Below, piece by piece: positions 1 to 10,828 of a stretch of DNA of 64,000 nucleotides. The notes under the pieces were generated by a model. It worked only from the letters and a program-made list of their open reading frames with translations, was not told the origin of the DNA and did no database searches. The stretch lies in NCBI GenBank assembly GCA_037044905.1, contig JBAOKB010000170.1:1-64000 (forward strand), in the 5' to 3' direction. Origin of the DNA: Hortaea werneckii. Taxonomy: Eukaryota; Ascomycota; Dothideomycetes; Mycosphaerellales; Teratosphaeriaceae. A program made the position numbers and the translations under genes. The first letter of the stretch is position 1; each line of letters opens with the position of its first letter.

Positions 1-153
1 AGTGGTATTGCTTCGAGCACCAGCGGATTTGGTGGAGGACAGGGCATCATTGGTGGGATACTGGCATTGCTCCGTAATGCTGTATCGAAATCTGAACCTT
101 TGCAATCTTCGTGGACCACGCGGAAGGGCCTCCACTTCTATCATGTCCGATAA
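1..153 (+). CDS. Possible 3' end of a gene cut by the window edge
   Basis: Frame 1 is open from the first base to a TAA at 151-153 and gives about 50 residues. They begin Ser/Gly-rich, continue with a short hydrophobic stretch (GIIGGILALL) and end in a basic tail (TTRKGLHFYHVR). The composition looks protein-like, but no family is recognisable and a 150-nt open frame can occur by chance in GC-rich DNA. It could equally be non-coding sequence next to the repeats that follow. Confidence 0.22.
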   Translation, partial: SGIASSTSGFGGGQGIIGGILALLRNAVSKSEPLQSSWTTRKGLHFYHVR

Positions 154-413
154 CACAGTCCAACGACCCATACTGGACACTGCCGCTTCATTAAGGTGCG
201 CTGCTCATACCTGCACGGCTGGAGCAGCGGAAATGGGCGCACGATAGAGATTGCGTCATTCCCGTCGGACAGGGAGCACCCGCTCTTCAAAACAAGAAGG
301 AGCCTGCCAACCAAGGAAGGCGCACTGTACGGTCAGCGAGATCCCTCGTTCGAAACCAGCCCTCGTCGTTGAACATGATAAGACAACAGGGTCGCTGGTA
401 CATAAGCAAAAGG

Positions 414-735
414 GCAAAAAGTAATGCGAACATTACATAACTGCAACTCCGTCAGGAGATGTCGTTTGGGGGTTTGAACTACACAATCAATACACACATC
501 CATCGCCCGCCTATAACTATGCTGAGCTATAAGCTCTTCCGCTCTAGGCTAATCCGCCCGTCCGGTATTTGACCGCATTCCCCTCACTGGGGGCGCGTTG
601 CATTGCATTTGACCGCATTCCCCTCGCTGGGAAAACCTCGGCTGGGGGCGCGTTGCATTCCATTAGACCGCAAGCGATGGACATGTACATTGATTGGGTA
701 GCTCTAATGGCTACCGGGCAAGCCCGTACCATGCT
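414..735 (+). repeat. Hairpin-ended repeat family, copy 1
   Basis: The left end shares a block of about 70 nt with copy 2 (837-909). It contains a perfect hairpin, GTAATG-cgaa-CATTAC, at 421-436, followed by ACATAACTGCA and later AGGAGATGTCGTTT and TTTGAACTACACAA. The right end (700-733) shares CTCTAATGGCTACCGGGCAA and GCCCGTACCATGC with copy 2, and forms a long hairpin at 707-732 (ATGG/CCAT, TAC/GTA, GGG/CCC). The middle differs between copies. No coding capacity is evident. It may be a non-autonomous element or a relic; no family name can be given. Confidence 0.6.
568..663 (+). repeat. Two-copy tandem repeat inside repeat copy 1
   Basis: The unit TTTGACCGCATTCCCCTC, ending in a GGGGGCGCGTTGCATT block, occurs at 568-607 and again at 608-663. 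The second unit carries an extra 16-17 nt before its GGGGGCGCG block. This internal duplication accounts for much of the length difference between repeat copies 1 and 2. Confidence 0.7.
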
Positions 736-835
736 AGCAGGATTATCTTTTAAAATTATAAGGACTCCTATGCATGCCGGGGTTCCGCCAGCCATGTGGA
801 CATACACACGGTTGAGAGATAGGGGGAAAAGAGAG

Positions 836-1079
836 GCAAAAAGTAATGCGAACATTACATAACTGCATCGCCGCTAGGAGATGTCGTTTAGGGGTTTGAG
901 CTACACAACAGATTTACACGTTGGTCCGCCTCCTGGACGCTTCTGCGGCGATGTCGGCTCATCTCAGCCCCAGCAGGGGAGATTCACTCTTTCTTACCGC
1001 TGTAGCACTGGCGCGCTGGACGCAACGTGTAAATTAGTTGTGTAGCTCTAATGGCTACCGGGCAAGCCCGTACCATGCC
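836..1079 (+). repeat. Hairpin-ended repeat family, copy 2
   Basis: This is the same family as 414-735: the left-end hairpin GTAATG-cgaa-CATTAC lies at 843-858 and the right-end hairpin at 1051-1076. The interior (about 924-1022) is unrelated to the interior of copy 1. The ends are nearly identical to copy 1 over about 35 nt each, so the two copies are related by duplication or by transposition. Confidence 0.6.
898..1048. repeat. 26-nt inverted repeat inside repeat copy 2
   Basis: GAGCTACACAAC at 898-909 continues to CACGTTG at 923. It is the reverse complement of 1023-1048 with two mismatches in 26 positions. The arms enclose about 99 nt. Copy 1 has a decayed version of the same pair (about 476-500 against 683-705). 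The arms resemble terminal inverted repeats of a small element, but no clear target-site duplication is visible. Confidence 0.6.
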
Positions 1080-1626
1080 GGACTAGTCACTCACTCATTC
1101 TTATGAACAATGGTTCTGCAAGCCGAAGTTTTGCCAGCTGTGTGAACATAGTCACACTCGCGTCGTTCGCGAATGCCTGTGCGGATAGACTGATGCGCCT
1201 CCGAGGAGCACCTTGGCCGATCACATTGCTCTTTTTCAACGCACCTTCTGCATGTCTTGCAGTCGACGCACCGGGTGATCTGCCATTAATGGTTTCAAGC
1301 TCTTCATGCTCCCCTGCAAAGACAGCAAGTGCAGGTGGGATACGCCAATGGACTATGAGATCAAGTTCGAACAGCATGAGGGACTTAGCCACCGTGCACA
1401 TGAGAAGGCATCCAGAAAGATCTTATCCAAAGAGCGTATTACCATGGAGGCGGAGAGAGTCCTCAGGAAAAGGGGGCTCGCGAAACTCGCCAAGTACGAG
1501 CTTGCAAGATGCTTCGATCGAAACTCGACATGGTCTGATTAGGAAAACGAAAAAGAGAGATCAAAACAAAATACCACATGGCAGAAGAACAGCGTCATCT
1601 CCATCCAAAAAGAAGACTCAAAAAAC

Positions 1627-1917
1627 AGCAAAAAGCAATGGAAGGTTCGAGCAACCATTACATAACTGCATCGTAGCCCCGACCCCCCATCCGAAGACAG
1701 CGCACCCCGAAGAGAGCATTAGGGTCGTAAGTGGAGCAACGACGTCGTTTGAGGCGGTGAGGGAATAATCTCCCGCTCCTGAGCTCGACCTGAGGAACTC
1801 CACGGTATAATATCTCCATGGACACCACCCTGATCGTACCGAAGTACTAGGGGTTGAACCTGGATACCCGAAGATAGGATCATGATGGCTACCGGCCCCG
1901 GAGGACCGTACCATGGA
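1627..1917 (+). repeat. Hairpin-ended repeat family, diverged copy 3
   Basis: The left end keeps GCAAAAAGCAATGG and ACATAACTGCATCG, but the hairpin loop differs. The stem AATGG/CCATT now closes at 1637-1659. The right end keeps ATGGCTACCGG and ACCGTACCATGG, and again forms a hairpin (1885-1914) with a longer loop. Stems kept while loops diverge suggest that structure, not only sequence, has mattered. The interior cannot be aligned by eye with copies 1 and 2. Confidence 0.5.
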
Positions 1918-3443
1918 GGGAGTGACCGCTTTTAATTATTTATTAATGATGGGGTTGTCGGCCGGGGTTATGCCGTCGGTCTTGGGGGTCCCTCTGGTCC
2001 ATGCGGAGGTGTGAGTTGAGGTTGATTTTGTCACGTGCTGAGGCTGTGGTGGCGGACAGGGCGGGGGGCGGTTTGCTGCGATTGAACAGGGCTGCGGTTC
2101 TGCTGAAAGGCTGCAATTGGTGCTTCAGCAGCATCTCGTCATTCGAGGTACCTGTTTGAGTCACCTGGAGGACATTGCATAGCTCAGAGGGATGTGCGTG
2201 ACAGCAATGGCGGGCAGACATTGACGGAGATTGACCTGTTTCACATAGACAGCAGCCGGATGATTCTGATCGCAGGGGTACTTCGAGCTTGCCACAGGAC
2301 TAAGCGAGATCACACCTGCCATCTTGCTTGGTATCATTCTGTCCAACTCACGACGACGTCCTCTGGTTGACCCTCTATGCGAGATATGGCTCCCCTCTGA
2401 ACGCCATCCACTCACCTGACGGCCCGACACATGGCGAGTTGGGGAATGTTGCTGAAGGGCCGGAAATGGCGGCAAGGATCACCGCTCGATGACTACAAAA
2501 CACGTACAATCGTCTCGGAGGCAGCGTCGTCGCTTGAGATTGGCATCATTGGGCAAGAGAAAGCGTTCCGAGAGAGCCGGCGGTCTCAATGCAATGATGA
2601 CCTGGGTTTTTGATCCTTCGCATGCTAGATCATGCCATCTCTAAGCCCAAAAAGTAATCATACGAATCAGCAGTGTCTGGAGCAGTCTTCCTTTCCGTGC
2701 TTCCAAGTACTTGGCATCATCCTTCCCTCCTCAGAAGTAGGCACGAGCAGGTTCAGCGCAGGATTCCACAAAACCAATTTCTCCCGACAGATGGCATCTT
2801 CACGGAGAGGCATGATCACTCAACAATCACGCCATCCCTCGCACATATCCTGTCGCCCACCCCTAGAAACAATCCACCGCGGCAGTTTGTGACGCAGTGA
2901 GGTCTGCTTACAGTACTACCCCCACGAGAAGAAAAAAGCGGGTCGGCTTAGTTATCTACCGTGGCTTACGCTTACACAGCAAGATGGGGCCTCACAGAAG
3001 CGAGATGCAAGCCACCTCACTTGCTTTGTAACATCTTACATCGCCGAGCTTCAGTCTACTATTTGCTTGCGGCGCTGTTGACTGTGCCATTGGCCACGTG
3101 GCTCAGAAGGATTACCTATGTATGGCGGGGCTCTTCGATTTCCAAGTCCTTGGTACGGCGTTTGGATTGCTCCGATGGCATTGATCCGTAATGGTTCTGC
3201 TTATGGTATACACTATGAGCCCTGATCTAGCAGGTCGGTAGGAATGCTATATGAGGGGATAATTACACGGCCGGTGATGAATTCCTCACACCGAACCCCC
3301 CGCAAAGAGACATTGGCACAGCGTCTTGTTCGCGGAAAGCGAGACTTGCCATCTCAATTGTATTTGGACGCTTATCATAACCATATCAAGATCACCCTCT
3401 CCCCTTTCTTTTGCCGTTTTGCTTTACACCACGCGACCCTCCA
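1918..3443. other. Non-coding stretch, no gene recognised
   Basis: Open frames here and at 1087-1768 on both strands are short, overlap each other and have no recognisable protein character. The last part, just before 3444, would be the promoter of the MFS transporter. I see no transposase, reverse transcriptase or tRNA. Confidence 0.5.
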
Positions 3444-5466
3444 ATGGCAGACCTCTTCCGCGATGCGCCTATAGGGCAAATCATCCGCTACCTGACGGGT
3501 AACAGGGTGCTTCAGTATCCAGAAGAAAGACCCGACTTCCAATGTCCTCACGGCTACATAGTCAATGAGAAGACTGAAACAACAATACAACCTACCTTGA
3601 GTCCAGTCTCGACGCCTTCCGCGGACGACAGACAAGATAGTGTGGACCCCGAGAAAGCCGGTCTCGAGCCCAGCGAGCCCATTGTGCATGTCACCGATCG
3701 ACCGAATGACGATCCTCAGATCCCCAGTGCAGACCGCCCAGCCTTAGAACGAATGGAGACCTCCCACTCCGGCTTCAGCCACCACACAGGGATGGAAAAG
3801 ACCACCACAAATCCCACCCGCAACCCCCTCTCCCGTACTACTACCCGCGAAACCCTCTCCCGGGCCCACACGCGCGCCGACCTCGAGAACGCCTTCGCCA
3901 CCGCCGCCGCCGCCACAGTGACAAGAACCCCAACAACCAACGCCTTAGCACCCATCCCCTCGCACCCCATCCAGCCCCAACGCACGGCCGAAGGCCAAAT
4001 CCTCGTCGACTGGTACACGACCACTGACCCCTCGAACCCTCAAAACTGGTCCCTCACCAAAAAATCCCTCGTAAGCCTGCAGATCTGTCTGTACACCCTA
4101 GCCGTGTACATGGGCTCAGCAATCTACACGCCCGCCATCGGCGGGGTGATAGCCTCATACGACGTCGGAGAGGAAAAAAGCACTACTGGGACTCTCGCTA
4201 TACGTGCTGGCCTACGGGATCGGACCGCTGCTCTTCTCGCCTTTGAGCGAGATCCCGCGCGTGGGGAGGAATCCGGCGTACATGGTGACGATGGGGATTT
4301 TTGTGATCTTGCTCGTGCCGAGCGGGGGAGTCCCAAATTTCGCGGGACTGATGGGGTTAAGGTTCCTGCAGGGGTTCTTCGGGAGTCCGTGTTTGGCGAC
4401 GGGGGGCGCGTCGTTGCAGGATCTGTTTTCCTTGGTGAAATTGCCGTATGTGCTGTGTCTGTGGGCGTTTGCGGCGACGGCGGCGCCGGCGGCGCCGGCG
4501 TTGGGGCCGTTGATTGCGGGGTTTAGTGTGACGGTGGAAGGGTGGCGGTGGGCGATGTGGGAGCTTTTGTGGTTGGCCGGGCCGATTTTCGTGGGCATGT
4601 TGTTGTTTTTGCCGGAGACTTCGGCGGCGAATATTTTGCTGAGACGGGCGGAGAGGCTGAGGAAGTTGACGGGGGATCAGAGGTTGATGGCGCAGAGTGA
4701 GATTGATCAGGCGAATCTGAGGCCGAAGGATGTCGTTTTTGAGGCGCTGGTGAGACCTATGCAGCTGATTGTGGTGAGTTGAGATCAGTCTTTGGAGTCT
4801 TGTGGCGGGTTGCTAATGATTGAGCAGATGGACCCGGCGATTGGCTTCACGGCAGGATACGTCGCGCTGTGCTATGGCATCTACTACTCCTTTTTCGAGG
4901 CCTTCCCGCTTGTCTATATCGATCGCTACGGGTTCAACCTTGGACAGATGGGCCTTACATTCCTCTCTATCATTGTCGGCGTGGTCCTCTCGATCGCCAT
5001 CTACTACACTTACCTCTACAAGATTGTCGAACCGGAGATTCGAAAGTTTGGCTTAGGCGCCCCCGAAAGAAGATTGCTTCCGGCTATCCCAGCCTCGTTG
5101 TTGATGCCAGTCGGTCTGTTCATCTTCGGCTGGACTGGCTCAGTCGGACACGTTCACTGGATTGTCAGCGTCATCGGCATTGGAATCTTCACCATGGGGG
5201 TGTTCGTGCTCATGCAGTGTATCTTTGTGTACCTGCCGTTGGTGTACCCGCAATATGCCGCGAGCTTGTTTGCCGGCAACGACTTCGCGCGAAGTACCTT
5301 GGCGTTTGCCGCGGTCATGTTCAGCCGACCCATGTACATTGGCATGGGCGTGGGTCCTGCGACGAGTCTACTGGGAGGACTGACAGCAGCGTGCGTTGGT
5401 GGGATCTTGGTATTGTACCTGTACGGCGACAAGCTACGGGCGCGGAGCAAGTTTTCGGCGAAGTAG
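3444..5466 (+). CDS. DHA1-type MFS multidrug transporter, frame broken by one base
   Basis: Proton-driven drug/metabolite exporter of the plasma membrane, fungal DHA1 type (Flu1/Tpo-like, by motif). The start at 3444 (MADLFRDAPIGQIIRYL) matches the family start better than the in-frame ATG at 3411. After a long Ser/Thr/Pro-rich cytoplasmic tail comes DPSNPQNWS, then about 12 membrane segments including YGIGPLLFSPLSEIPRVGR (motif A region). An intron lies at 4774-4827 (GTGAGT...GCTAAT...CAG), joining QLIV to MDPAIGF. The reading frame is lost at an A6 run (4174-4179). With one A fewer, the frame runs straight into ALLGLSLYVLAYGIGP, the expected helix, and the protein would be 655 residues. So this is either a one-base sequence error or a young pseudogene. 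The protein is otherwise full length. Confidence 0.85.
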
Positions 5467-6616
5467 GAGGAATCAAGCACAGGTGGATGGGACAGTCATC
5501 CACATGCGACGAGCAAATGACACGATGGGGACGGTTGTTTCTATTAGCCTTTGCGGGCGTTGGATATTGTCACGGGTTTTAATAGAATACATGACCAACA
5601 TCGCCATCAGACGTTAGGTGGGTTCCAAGATGAGAACATGCTTCGTTTCAACCATGAAACACTGAAGACGTTGCTGGCTTCCCGGACCACGGCCGTTTCG
5701 CGAATTCATGCGGACTTGTCCAGCCGGTGTCCTCGCCGTGCTTCATCTCGTGTTCAGTGCCGATCAGCGGAGGCGTGTTGGAATAGAGGTGCTCCAAGAT
5801 GAAGATGAGGATGGTACATACTACTCATTACAGGTATGTAGACAAACTACAGTAGAAACGTGGAAGGAAGGCTTGTCTTGAGGCTTGTTCCCTGCTGGGT
5901 GAGTGGGTGTGGCTATTCGGGGCGGTGGAGGGGACAATAGACGCGACGCTAAAGACGGTGCCGGCGCGCCGCTGCAGCAAAGAGGCGAGCTTCGGTTGCT
6001 TCCTTGACCAGGAGACCAGGAGACGAGCGAGAGGAAAGAAATCTGGAGAAGTCGTGAAACGCGACGAGCCTCCCTCTTTCACTCTTTCACTCCTGTTCCC
6101 CCAAGTCCCGTGATCCGTTGTCCCCCGTCTTTTCCATATCACCCCTCCCTGCGCGCACCCTATTTGCGACGACCTGCCTGACTCCTCCATTCTCACTACC
6201 TAGGTTTACCTTGGAGAGACTACGTAGTACTATGTACGCTTGCTCCTAACACTGTCCTTGCCGAGTCCGACCCGCTGGCCGAGCCGCACCACTGCGCCAG
6301 CAGACCCTGTCCGCTTCCACCGGCTTATCCCTCCCCCCCACCGTCGCCGCCACCAACATCCCACTTCACCGAGACGAGTCCCCGTCGGGCTGCCACCTCT
6401 GACTCCGCTGCAGAGAAGGCTTCGCAGACCCTGTTGGGCGCATGAGGGGCGCTGGAGTTGGATTCGCATCGTCGGGCTGCATCACACCCTACACGCTGCC
6501 CACCCTCGCTCACCTGCCCTGTTGCGACCGCCTTCTCTTGGCGCATCTGGGGAAACGACACGGGAGAGAGGGGATAGATTGGTAGACCCGGTCCCTGGAC
6601 GCGGAGAGCCGCCAAC
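5467..6616. other. Intergenic region and cla4 5' leader
   Basis: No supported gene. The 3' half (about 6230-6616) is C-rich with many CCACC and CCGCC stretches and probably forms the promoter and leader of cla4. A TACCTAGGT motif lies at 6197-6205. The open frames at 6230-6821 on both strands are compositional. Confidence 0.5.
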
Positions 6617-9420
6617 ATGGCCCAACCGAACTCGTGAGTCTGCCCTTCACCTTCGTGCTGATTGCGCCGCGAAAACCGCCCCAAGTCCAGGCGCCAGGAC
6701 ATCAGGCAGTCATCCGCAGTGCATACCTCGCCTGGCGATATCCTGTGCGAAACAGCCCCCAAGACCTGATGCGCTGACTCAAATGACGTCTCCAGCCTCT
6801 ACAGACCCGACCAATTCATGAACCCTGGCCCTGCCCCGCGACCGCCAACTGACCGACCGAAAGTGAGCCTGACGCCGAATGTTCAGCAGACGCCCGGCAA
6901 TCCGAACCTCATGCATTTCAACACCAGCTCCTCCTCCTCGCTCAATCGTTCCGACACCGGCAGCAACGGCAGCAGCGGCGAATTTACCGTCGTCAAGGAT
7001 GGCTGGGCCAAAGTCAAGGAGGAGGGCGGTGGCTTCATGAAGGCCTTCTGGAGCGAACGCTTCCTGGTCTTGCGCGAAAAGCAAGTCGACTTTCTCAAGA
7101 ACAACAACAGTAGCAAGACTTCCTTCACGATCCTGCTTCGCGACATCAACAATGTGACCCGCTCCGACAATTACCCAAACAGCGTCGAGCTGACCAAGGT
7201 GGATTCCAAGCAATGGATCTTGAAGTTCGATACGGACAACGAGGTCTACAGCTGGATGGATGCCATCTACGACCGCTGTCCGAGCATGGGTGGAGTATCA
7301 CATCCCACGGGCTTCGCTCACCGAGTGCATGTGGGCTTTGACCCGGTCACGGGTGGCTTCGTTGGACTGCCAGTGGAATGGGAGCGCCTTCTGAAAGGTT
7401 CGGCTCTGACTAAGGATGACATGGCAAAGAATCCGCAGGCGGTCATGGAGGTTTTGCAATTCTACACCGACAAGCTTGCAGTCAGAGCCGATGATCCGAA
7501 GACATACCCGAGCCTCACACCGACACCGCCAGTCGAGGCGGGCAGGGAAAAGCAGCTCGGATACGCAGCAGGGAACAGTGTTGCACCCCCGCGACCCCAA
7601 CCGCCGGGATTCCAGCGGCAAGACAGCTCTCAGAGCGCTCGAAGCGTAGGCACCGGTGGTTCATATTCACGAGAGCAGACGCCAGACCGTTTTGGTGGGC
7701 CCAAGCGGGCAGACACTGCACCGCTGCAGCAAAGAGCAGTCGATGAGGAAAGAAGGCGAAGAGAAGTCGAAGACAGCAGACGGCAAGCCGAGTCAGAGCG
7801 CAGAAGGAACGAGGAGGAGTATGAGAGACGGCGCAGGCAAGAGCAGGAAGACAGGGAATACAATGACTCCTTACCCAAGACTCGAACGCCTCTGGCGAAG
7901 CAAGAAATCGGCGGTTATGGCGGTGAATCCAGAGATGTCAGTCCAAGCCCGAATAACCAAAGGTACCAAGCGCAAAGACCAGCGCCACCGGCACCTACTC
8001 AGAGCAAGAGCGGGCAGCCTGGCAGCACAATGCCCATTCGTAATCTACAAGCGTCACGGCCGGCGCCATCTCCACCAGGCCAGAACGGTGCCAAACCCTC
8101 GCCGCAGAAGCAGCCGAGTGGAGCGTCACCACATGGACAGCAGTCGCGGCAGCCTCCGGCTAATGGCCAGAGTCAGCAACATCCACTCACGCGCAAGCCG
8201 TCAGGAGCAGGATTTGCGTCCCAACAGGGTCCACCGGGCTCCAGCCAGCAACAGCAGGTCAAACCACTCAATGTGCAGACCAAGCAGCCGACTGGTGCTC
8301 CGGCAAAGGATGCAGCCATTAAGCAAGCCGAGGCGATGCTCACCAAGAAGCCGGAGCCTGCCGAGAAGCCGCAAAAGGAGGCGCGCATGTCTAGCATGAC
8401 AGACGCTCAGGTGATGGACAGGCTTCGCAGTGTTGTGTCCTTGAGCAATCCTCTCGAGAGCTATAACAAGCAGAAGAAGATTGGTCAGGGTGCATCTGGA
8501 AGTGTCTACGTTGCTCGTATCCGGGAAAACGCGCCTTCCAGCATGGCACAGAATTTGACTCGGCAGTACGGTCCGAGAGCGCAAGTGGCCATTAAGCAGA
8601 TGGATCTTCGAAGCCAGCCGAGGAAAGAGCTGATTGTGAACGAGATCATTGTCATGAAAGAGAGTAGGCATGACAACATTGTCAACTTCCTGGATGCTTT
8701 CCTGCAAGAAGAGACGTTCGAGCTGTGGGTGGTGATGGAGTTTATGGAAGGCGGCGCCTTGACCGATATCATCGATAACAATGCCAGCATAAGCGAAGAT
8801 CAGATTGCTACGATTTGCTACGAGGTAAGCCATACAATGCTGACACAAAAAGAAAAAAGAAAAAGAAAAGAAAGAGCAAAATGCTAATCAAACTCTGCAC
8901 CCAACAGACATGCAAAGGCCTCATGCACCTGCACGCCCAGAACATCATCCACCGGGACATCAAATCCGACAACGTGCTGCTGTCGAGCCGGGGCGCAGTC
9001 AAAATCACCGACTTTGGCTTCTGCGCCAAACTGACCGAACAGCGCTCCAAACGCGCGACTATGGTCGGCACCCCGTACTGGATGGCCCCCGAAGTCGTCA
9101 AACAGAAAGAATACGGCTCCAAAGTCGACATCTGGTCCCTAGGCATCATGGCCATCGAAATGATCGAGTCCGAACCCCCTTACCTCAACGAGGAACCGCT
9201 TAAGGCTCTGTATCTGATCGCCACCAACGGCACCCCGCGGCTCAAGAAGCCCGAGAAGTTGTCTAAGGAGCTGAAGGCTTTCCTGTCGGTGTGTCTGTGT
9301 GTGGATGTGAAGAGTCGTGCCACGGCGGAGGAGTTGGGCCGCCATGAGTTTCTGCAGCATGGGTGTAGTTTGCCGAGTTTGAGCGAGTTGTTGAGGTTTA
9401 GGCAGAAGGGGGGGCATTAG
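6617..9420 (+). CDS. cla4: p21-activated kinase, Cla4 type
   Basis: Ser/Thr kinase activated by Cdc42/Rac that controls polarity, septation and hyphal growth at the cell cortex. Exons are 6617-6633, 6796-8824 and 8908-9420 (852 residues). The 17-nt first exon (MAQPN plus two bases) joins to SLYRPDQFMNPGPAPRPP, the usual Cla4 N-terminus, which is why I start at 6617 and not at 6818. In order: a PH domain (about 60-180, FTVVKDGWAKVKEEG), a CRIB/PBD (about 190-240, ISHPTGF-like SHPTGFAHRVHVGFD), a long Pro/Gln/Arg-rich linker, and a kinase domain (GQGASGSVYVA, VAIKQ, IIHRDIKSDN, TDFGFCAKL, VGTPYWMAPE). Introns are 6634-6795 and 8825-8907. The PH plus CRIB arrangement separates Cla4 from Ste20 paralogues. 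Confidence 0.96.
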
Positions 9421-10828
9421 GGGTTGAGAGCCAATCGGTGGAGGGAAAGAGGAAAGGGGAGGGTCGTGGGAGAGAAGGTGGACATTTTCTTGATGAGCTG
9501 GGAGTCGGTGCTTTGGTTCTTCCGGACGCAGATGCGGGGAAACGAAAAGTTTTTCTTTCGGCCGATCGACGGCGGGGAGAGAGGAGGGGGCAGGGGACAG
9601 AGAAGGGATGAAGGAAGAAACGGAGAGAGTAAAAAGGGGCTAGTTTCTTTTCTTCCACTGTTTTTCGGGGGCAGGGGGGGGCGCAGATACAAGATCGATT
9701 TCGGAGAAAGGGAGAGAAAGAGAGAGAGAGAGTGATACCCGATTTTTGCCCACTTCCCCCCCTTCTAGATTTTCACTTCCCCCCTCCCCCCTATGCCTTG
9801 CCTCTTCCCCCTCCTCCCTTAATCCTTTGCTGCTGCTCTCGCCATCCCTTCCGCCCTCCCGCTCTCCCGCTCTCCCTAGGGACTCAGTTAAGGCCCGCAT
9901 CATATGAGGTTGATATGAGAAGAGAAGAAGCGGGGGACGAATATAAAGGGGCGAAGGGGAAAAGAAGAACGAGATGGATGAAGGGAAAGAAGCAAAAGGA
10001 AAAAGAAAGGATGGGATTTTTTTTTTTTTTTTTTTCGCTTAAGTGCGGAGTACCGCTATATATAGATATCTCTTGTCTCTCTCTGTTTTACGGCCTCCAT
10101 CTTCTTCTCTTTTCTTCTAGACCCTTGATCCTTTCCTTTGCCTTTCCCTTTTTCTTCTTCTTCATCTTCATCATCATCTTCTTCTTCTTGTCCGTTGATT
10201 AGAGTGGGGTTCCCTTTGCGTTGTTTTTTCCCCCCCCCCCCCCCCCCCCCCCCCCCTCCTTTCTTATCTTCTTTCCAAAGCTTCATTTCCCGTCTTCATC
10301 CGTTGCAGAACCCCCTCTTCGACTAGCTAGTATTAATCGGAGAAAGTAGTAGAGGGGAAATGGCCGCTCTGACGAAGAGACAGCTTGAAGAAGACGTCCT
10401 TGGAATAGGGCGGTGGTGTTTTTGGTGAAAGCGGGGAAGGAAGGCGCGCGCGGTCGCGGGGAAAGGGGGATGGGGAATGGCGAATGAGGGATGAGGGAAA
10501 GAGAAGTGAACGAAAAAGAAAAAGAAAGAGAACAAAAACAAAAACAAAAGGAAATCGGGCCAAGGAACCTTAGCCAGCACCGGCGAGCAGGAATGATTGA
10601 GATATCTGGCGGGGTATCTTGATTTCTTTATTGCTGGCTAGCACTATTATTACTCCCCCCACCAAAAATGCTCTCCTATAGATAGAAAAGGAGGAATCAG
10701 CTTCGCTACTCCCAAAGAAATGATGCGAGATAGGAAAAGAAAAAAAAAAAAAAGAGAGAAAGAATAGAAAAGGGCTTTCCATAGGCTGAGTAGATGAGCG
10801 AAGGGGAAAGAAGGGGGAAGCAGCGTCA
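9421..10828. repeat. Alternating polypurine / polypyrimidine intergenic region
   Basis: About 1.4 kb between the convergent cla4 and bet5 genes has extreme strand asymmetry. Blocks: GA-rich at 9421-9735 (ending in GAGAGAGAGAG), CT-rich at about 9745-9880, GA-rich at about 9910-10016, T19 at 10017-10035, CT-rich at 10070-10330 with C27 inside, GA-rich at 10340-10560, and an A-rich run at 10741-10753. Open frames here encode only low-complexity Phe/Ser/Lys/Glu strings and are not genes. Both genes probably end their transcripts here. Confidence 0.85.
10230..10256. repeat. C27 homopolymer
   Basis: Twenty-seven consecutive C on the plus strand after GTTTTTT. The exact length is likely to be unreliable in any assembly. 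Confidence 0.9.

Noticed and set aside
1644..1656. GGTTCGAGCAACC as a tRNA B box
   Set aside because: No A box at the right distance and no cloverleaf; it is the loop and stem of repeat copy 3.
1087..1768. 221-codon open frame on the plus strand and 104 codons on the minus strand
   Set aside because: They overlap each other and a repeat copy, and neither has domain-like composition or a plausible gene structure.
9398..10580. Many open frames of 60-156 codons between cla4 and bet5
   Set aside because: They encode only Phe/Ser/Pro or Lys/Glu/Gly strings produced by CT- and GA-rich DNA.
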